Shown one piece after another: positions 59,699 to 64,000 of a stretch of 64,000 nt of DNA. Numbering within the stretch: the stretch's first letter is position 1; the number at the start of each line of letters is the position of its first letter. Position numbers and translations under genes: made by a program. Origin of the DNA: Nymphaea colorata (taxonomy: Eukaryota > Streptophyta > Magnoliopsida > Nymphaeales > Nymphaeaceae); contig NC_045138.2 of NCBI RefSeq assembly GCF_008831285.2, positions 31,219,934 through 31,283,933 of the forward strand, written 5' to 3'. The notes under the pieces were generated by a model, which worked only from the letters and a program-made list of their open reading frames with translations, was not told the origin of the DNA and ran no database searches.

Positions 59699-62600
59699 TC
59701 AATGCGGGCCTTTGTGCTTAGGCCTCCATTGAGTTCGTCCTCGTACAAGCTCAGCCCCATCTTCCAGCCGAAGCAAGTGGGTGCACTCCAAACCAGAACT
59801 GGGTGTTTCCTTATCAGATAAGCTTGTCAGCGACTGCACAATGCTATTACGTACACATTCCCGCCTATACTCGAGGGTCATACTCGCCAACTCATAGCTT
59901 TCAAGAATGGATATTGGTGCACTCTACAAAGGCCAAACAGAAGATGTATTATTATACATACAAGCAACAGACACACGGAGAGAAAGAGAGAGAGAGAGAC
60001 CATAAAGCTTCAAAGAACAAGTCCAAACATTTTCAAGTTTCAACCTCTAAAATCCTATTTACACAACAGAGAAGGATTTCTGCATAGACGTGGAAGCTTC
60101 ATCCGCATGACTAGTATTATGAGTTTTTACTCGAGGATTCCAAACTGTTAACATATACACCAACATGCAACAATCCTAAGTACAGTTAAGGTCCATAAGC
60201 AGCAATAACTGCATGAATGGGACCTTCATGATTAAAAAACCAAAATCAACTCAAACATCAATCTAATTTCACGCACAAAGCTGATTTCATGAAGACTTAA
60301 AGTAAAGGATCTGGTTTTCCTACCGACAAAATCTGATCCGTGCAACCAAAAAAAACAAGATTTTTTAATCATGAAACATAAAGTTCGCATGCTTATGGTT
60401 GGTTTAATTAAAATAAATTTGTGCTTGTAAATTACAGCTACTGCTCGTCACCCTCAGATGTACAGAATCAGTTTGACCAACAGTCCACATCGGATACCAA
60501 ACTACACAAAAGCAGGGTTGAGGTCTTGGTGGACATGCAGGCCAGAATTAACCTTTCGGAGACCACAAATTTCATGTGATTTGATAGTGCAGATGCACAC
60601 CACACACACATACATCCCAACAAGGAAAAGTCCAAAGAAGTGATGTCCAATTGAAAAGCATTATGAAGTCCAAAATGCAATTAGAACTAGAAAAGGAAGA
60701 ACACAAGTTTGGAATTAAGACAGATAAAGCCAGAAACTACGTCAAGAATCCAGTGCCTGCACCTACAACTGAGAGAGTTACCTCAAGTATCCAGTTTATG
60801 TATTTGACATTGTTAACATGTTGGTTGACATCCAGATCGTACCAACGAGGCTGCAATTAGAGATGACAAAGTTATATCATAACTAAATTTAGGCACACCA
60901 ATAGGTTACATGGGTACCTCAAGGAGGAAGTACAAAATTGGAGGGAAAACATGGTCGCCGCCAATCCAAGCTTACCATTAGGCCAGTTCGAACGCCATCT
61001 GCAGTTGTGTCATCAAGTTTAGGCAATTTCCCACCATCCTCATCAATGATAGGTGCAGCCTCAAAGAAATAAGGCCCTATTTCTCCTCTCACTTCATCTG
61101 GCATTTTTGACAATTTCCTTGTTCCTTTATTCATCATCACCCAGACACTGAACCAAAAAAAGATCAGAAGATGATAAGCTTGTCTCAATATGAGAAAACC
61201 TATGTATGGTCTGTGAGTTAAAAACATGCTTCACAATTCAGTTCTGTATTATCCATATCATCCTTGACAGCTTTCAGCCAACATTAGAATAGCATTGCTG
61301 ATGCATTACAGTCAATGAAGCAACATAATATAGTTGTCAGCAAGAATGCCTGAGAAATCAAACAAGCAGGATAGTCTTCAAAGTTTCTTAGTCACAACTC
61401 CAACATCTAGCCATTGACTATTCTAAGGTGGTAGTAGAAATGACGGAAGCACATGAAGGCTGCTGCATCTTGAAGGAAATGGAGATTATTATGACAACAA
61501 GAAGGCAAACAGGCTGATGAATTTTCAGTTATCCAAAGAACAGAGTCCAAAGTACCAAGCTTCTAATATTTAAGTGGTGAGGACTCTGCAGGATGGTTTA
61601 GAATGGAATGATAGCAGATGTGTTGTACCCTTCTATACTGGTAGGAATCTGCCCAGCCCCAGCTTGACCATTAATAGGAAGGACCAACACATCCATCCAT
61701 TGAGTAACAAAATACAAGGGCGAAAGATATTAGACCTGGTAGCTCTTGCCACAGTTTCTCTTGTGTTACAATCACGTACACACCAATCACGACGCATGCC
61801 ATTCTTTCCTGATGAGCCAACCCATGTATCCACCTCAACAATATCACCCCTGAAAGATATCAAGAGCACTCAAATACCCTCTTTAAAAGAGAATTGATTC
61901 ATTAAAAATTTAAAGTACAGAACCAACTTAACTTCAGCCAAAGAAAGGGAAAAAGAACATACATGTTTTGCAGATGAGATGATCGCTTCACTTTGTCTAC
62001 TATGTGCTTCATTTAATATAATGCAATAATTTTATTCATGCTTTCATATTCTAAGCAGCAACCAACAGATTCAGATCTATTGGACTTTTTCATTAGTCAT
62101 TTCAGTATAGATCAGCAGACAGCAGATGCAACTAGGCAATCATTGAGAAAGCTAATTATACAAGTCTAACTGTATCTAACTGTAACCTAACCAAATTACA
62201 CTTTTTCAATTAAAAAAAATTTCACCTCCACAATGCCAATCAGAGCCACAAATATTGTGATATTTCCAAAAATATAGCAATATTAACGAAAAATTAAAAA
62301 AAAAACATGAGAAAAATATGCGATATTTTAAATAACATTAAAAATGAATTTATTTGTGATTTTATCGCGAATTTATCGTGATTTTTTCAAGATTTTTTCA
62401 TTTTTTGTTTTTGTATTTGTCAACTTTTGTTTCATTGTTTTATTTATTACTTTATCATTTTAGCAAGATATTTTATGTCTTCTTATTAGTTTCTCGTTTA
62501 TTTTATTTTCACCTAATACTTTGAATTTTTTATTTAAAAAAAAAATCTAATATTTGCTCATAAAAGATAGCTTTGTCGAAGAATACGTTAGAAAAACCTT

Positions 62601-64000
62601 GCTCATAAAAACCTGAGAACGATATTTGTAATAATGATGTATACAATTAAAAGAACAAAGAGTTCATATGTAATAGCAATGAAAAAGGAAAGGCACGCAT
62701 GCATATGTCCAACTTCGAACTTTATCAAATTCTATGTCATCCAAGGGATTTGTGGCCAACCTAGAAAAATAGGATGGTATATCTAAGTACAAATATAAGA
62801 ACAAAAATAAGAAGGCATTAAATGGTTTGACTAAAAGCTCAATTCTGAGCAGGGAAAGAAACATAACTAAAGTTGTAACAACGATCAATATCACAATCAT
62901 GTTCACGAATCAACCCATATTAAATGATAACCATATATATAATTATATATGTGTTAATTTTTAAGGAATATAAATAATATTCCTGTAAACAAACATAACT
63001 CCACCACTCCCAGCTTTCCCCAAATCATGCAAATTCATACGCGGACAATGGAAGACATTAGCAATCAAATGGCCTGAAGACTATCACAGGTGAACAACAC
63101 AGTTAGACATTAAACCAACTACTTTCTAACTAACTATACTGATCGATTATATAGGACCCATTAAACTCTAAGCATCAGAGTTCCTCACTCACAACATCAA
63201 AGTGCAATTGAAACAGAGGTTACATCAGCGGAGCAACTTTAACTTGTTGAGAAAAGGAGGAACACAGTTGCATTAATATAACTCGCCAAACATTAGAATT
63301 ATTCAACGAATTCCACAACATGGGAATTGAACTGCTTCAGTGATTGTACCCAACCACCATAGTATGCATGCATAAGTTCATAGCATGTTATTGCAATTTC
63401 GGTCAAGATCAAGAATGAGAGGCGGACAAATATAAAATTTTGATTAATGTTCTCAACATGGAAAAGACCCTATGCTTATTGGCCATCATGCAGAAGGGAG
63501 GCAAGCATCTACAGCACAACATGTCTAGTTTTATTTGTCTGGAAATAGAGTCGCCAAATTCAGAAGATAGATAACAAAAGAAACATACCATGATGGGTAT
63601 CGGTCAACAACAATCTGCATGCGAGTGACAACCCATATTAAACCTCTCTTAGACATCTCAGGTGTTGAACCAAAACCATCTCCCAAGAGTCCGGCGCGCT
63701 TGACATGGTTGAGAGATGTTTCCTAGTTCGTCAAGATAATAATTCAATAGGCAGTACAGAGGTGAGAAATATCATTCCAAATTCAAGCCTATGACGGAGC
63801 CGTTACCACTTACTTGTAGATGATTCATCAATGTCTCTATGGAAGCCGTCCTGTCTGCTCCAATTTCATAAGACCTAATAGGAAAATTCTGCCTAAACAC
63901 AAATCCGTCATGAACTATTCTCCCAAACCCGAATGTTTCCATCAGCATGTCCGGCCTCTTCGGCTTCCAGTCAAAATTAATTAATTGCTTCTCCGCAGCT
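59699..64000 (-). CDS. FATB: Acyl-ACP thioesterase FATB, C-terminal part (5' end outside window)
   Basis: Six minus-strand exons: 64000-63814, 63722-63589, 61849-61736, 61147-60976, 60850-60782 and 59923-59699, all GT-AG and in phase, give 299 residues to the stop. The enzyme releases saturated fatty acids (mainly palmitate) from acyl carrier protein in the plastid stroma, ending synthesis and exporting acyl chains. Diagnostic stretches are IRSYEIGADRTASIETLMNH in the first exon here, GKNGMRRDW, VWVMMNKGTRKLSKMP, then the catalytic DVNQHVNNVKYINWILE and LEYRREC (Asn, His, Glu and Cys of the active site present). FATB rather than FATA is indicated by the RRPDML-like KRPDML start and the overall wording. 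The missing ~115 residues would be the transit peptide and hydrophobic anchor, at or beyond the edge. Intron 2 (1.7 kb) carries a dispersed repeat. Confidence 0.96.
62235..62560. repeat. Dispersed A/T-rich repeat, copy 2, in FATB intron 2
   Basis: Inverted relative of the sequence at about 28790-29510. It shares caaatattgtgatattt-like palindromes, caacttttgtttcattgtttta, tatgtcttcttattagttt and the closing poly-A/T stretch. It lies between the FATB exons at 63589 and 61849. Confidence 0.6.

Overview
The window is nuclear DNA from a flowering plant. The evidence is spliced genes with GT-AG introns, plant-specific families (Aux/IAA repressors, a FATB acyl-ACP thioesterase, a PPR pseudogene), many (TA)n and (CT)n microsatellites, and intergenic DNA made largely of small DNA-transposon remnants. 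It is gene-poor and AT-rich. The species cannot be fixed from the sequence; long TA arrays and TE-swollen introns do not discriminate.

Six genes are well supported. Three are Aux/IAA auxin-response repressors. IAA-A (14472-18108, +) and IAA-B (23644-28352, +) are tandem copies with five exons each and identical internal exon sizes (182, 112 and 62 nt). IAA-C (31429-32556, -) has three exons and faces IAA-B tail to tail. All three keep the EAR-type domain I, the GWPPV degron and the PB1-like domains III/IV. The others are the mitochondrial ribosomal protein mL43 (41403-43497, +, 3 exons), prefoldin subunit 2 (55296-55742, +, one coding exon behind a 5'-UTR intron) and the C-terminal six exons of a FATB thioesterase (59699 to the right edge, -).

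Layout: 1-3252 is a large element with inverted arms of about 790 bp, its left end at or beyond the window edge. 3260-13500 holds no recognisable gene, only LTR-like, MITE-like and tandem-repeat debris. 13500-32900 is the Aux/IAA cluster with AuxRE-type promoter motifs and TE-filled introns and spacers. 32900-40500 is gene-poor with a row of small MITEs and long microsatellites. 40500-45340 holds mL43 and a decayed LINE tail. 45340-50000 has a decayed PPR gene with nested duplications. 50000-55800 has possible exons of an unidentified transcript, two hAT-type MITEs of one family with perfect 8-bp target duplications, a purine-rich element with terminal inverted repeats, and prefoldin 2. 55800-59690 shows no gene; FATB fills the rest.

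The genes do not form one pathway, apart from the three Aux/IAA proteins, which by family would all act between TIR1/AFB receptors and ARF transcription factors. I found no convincing new multi-gene system. The points most worth a second look are the three-gene Aux/IAA cluster, the MITE family with intact target duplications, the duplicated prefoldin C-terminal tail, the long-armed element at the left edge, and the unassigned exon series at 50.3-52.7 kb.
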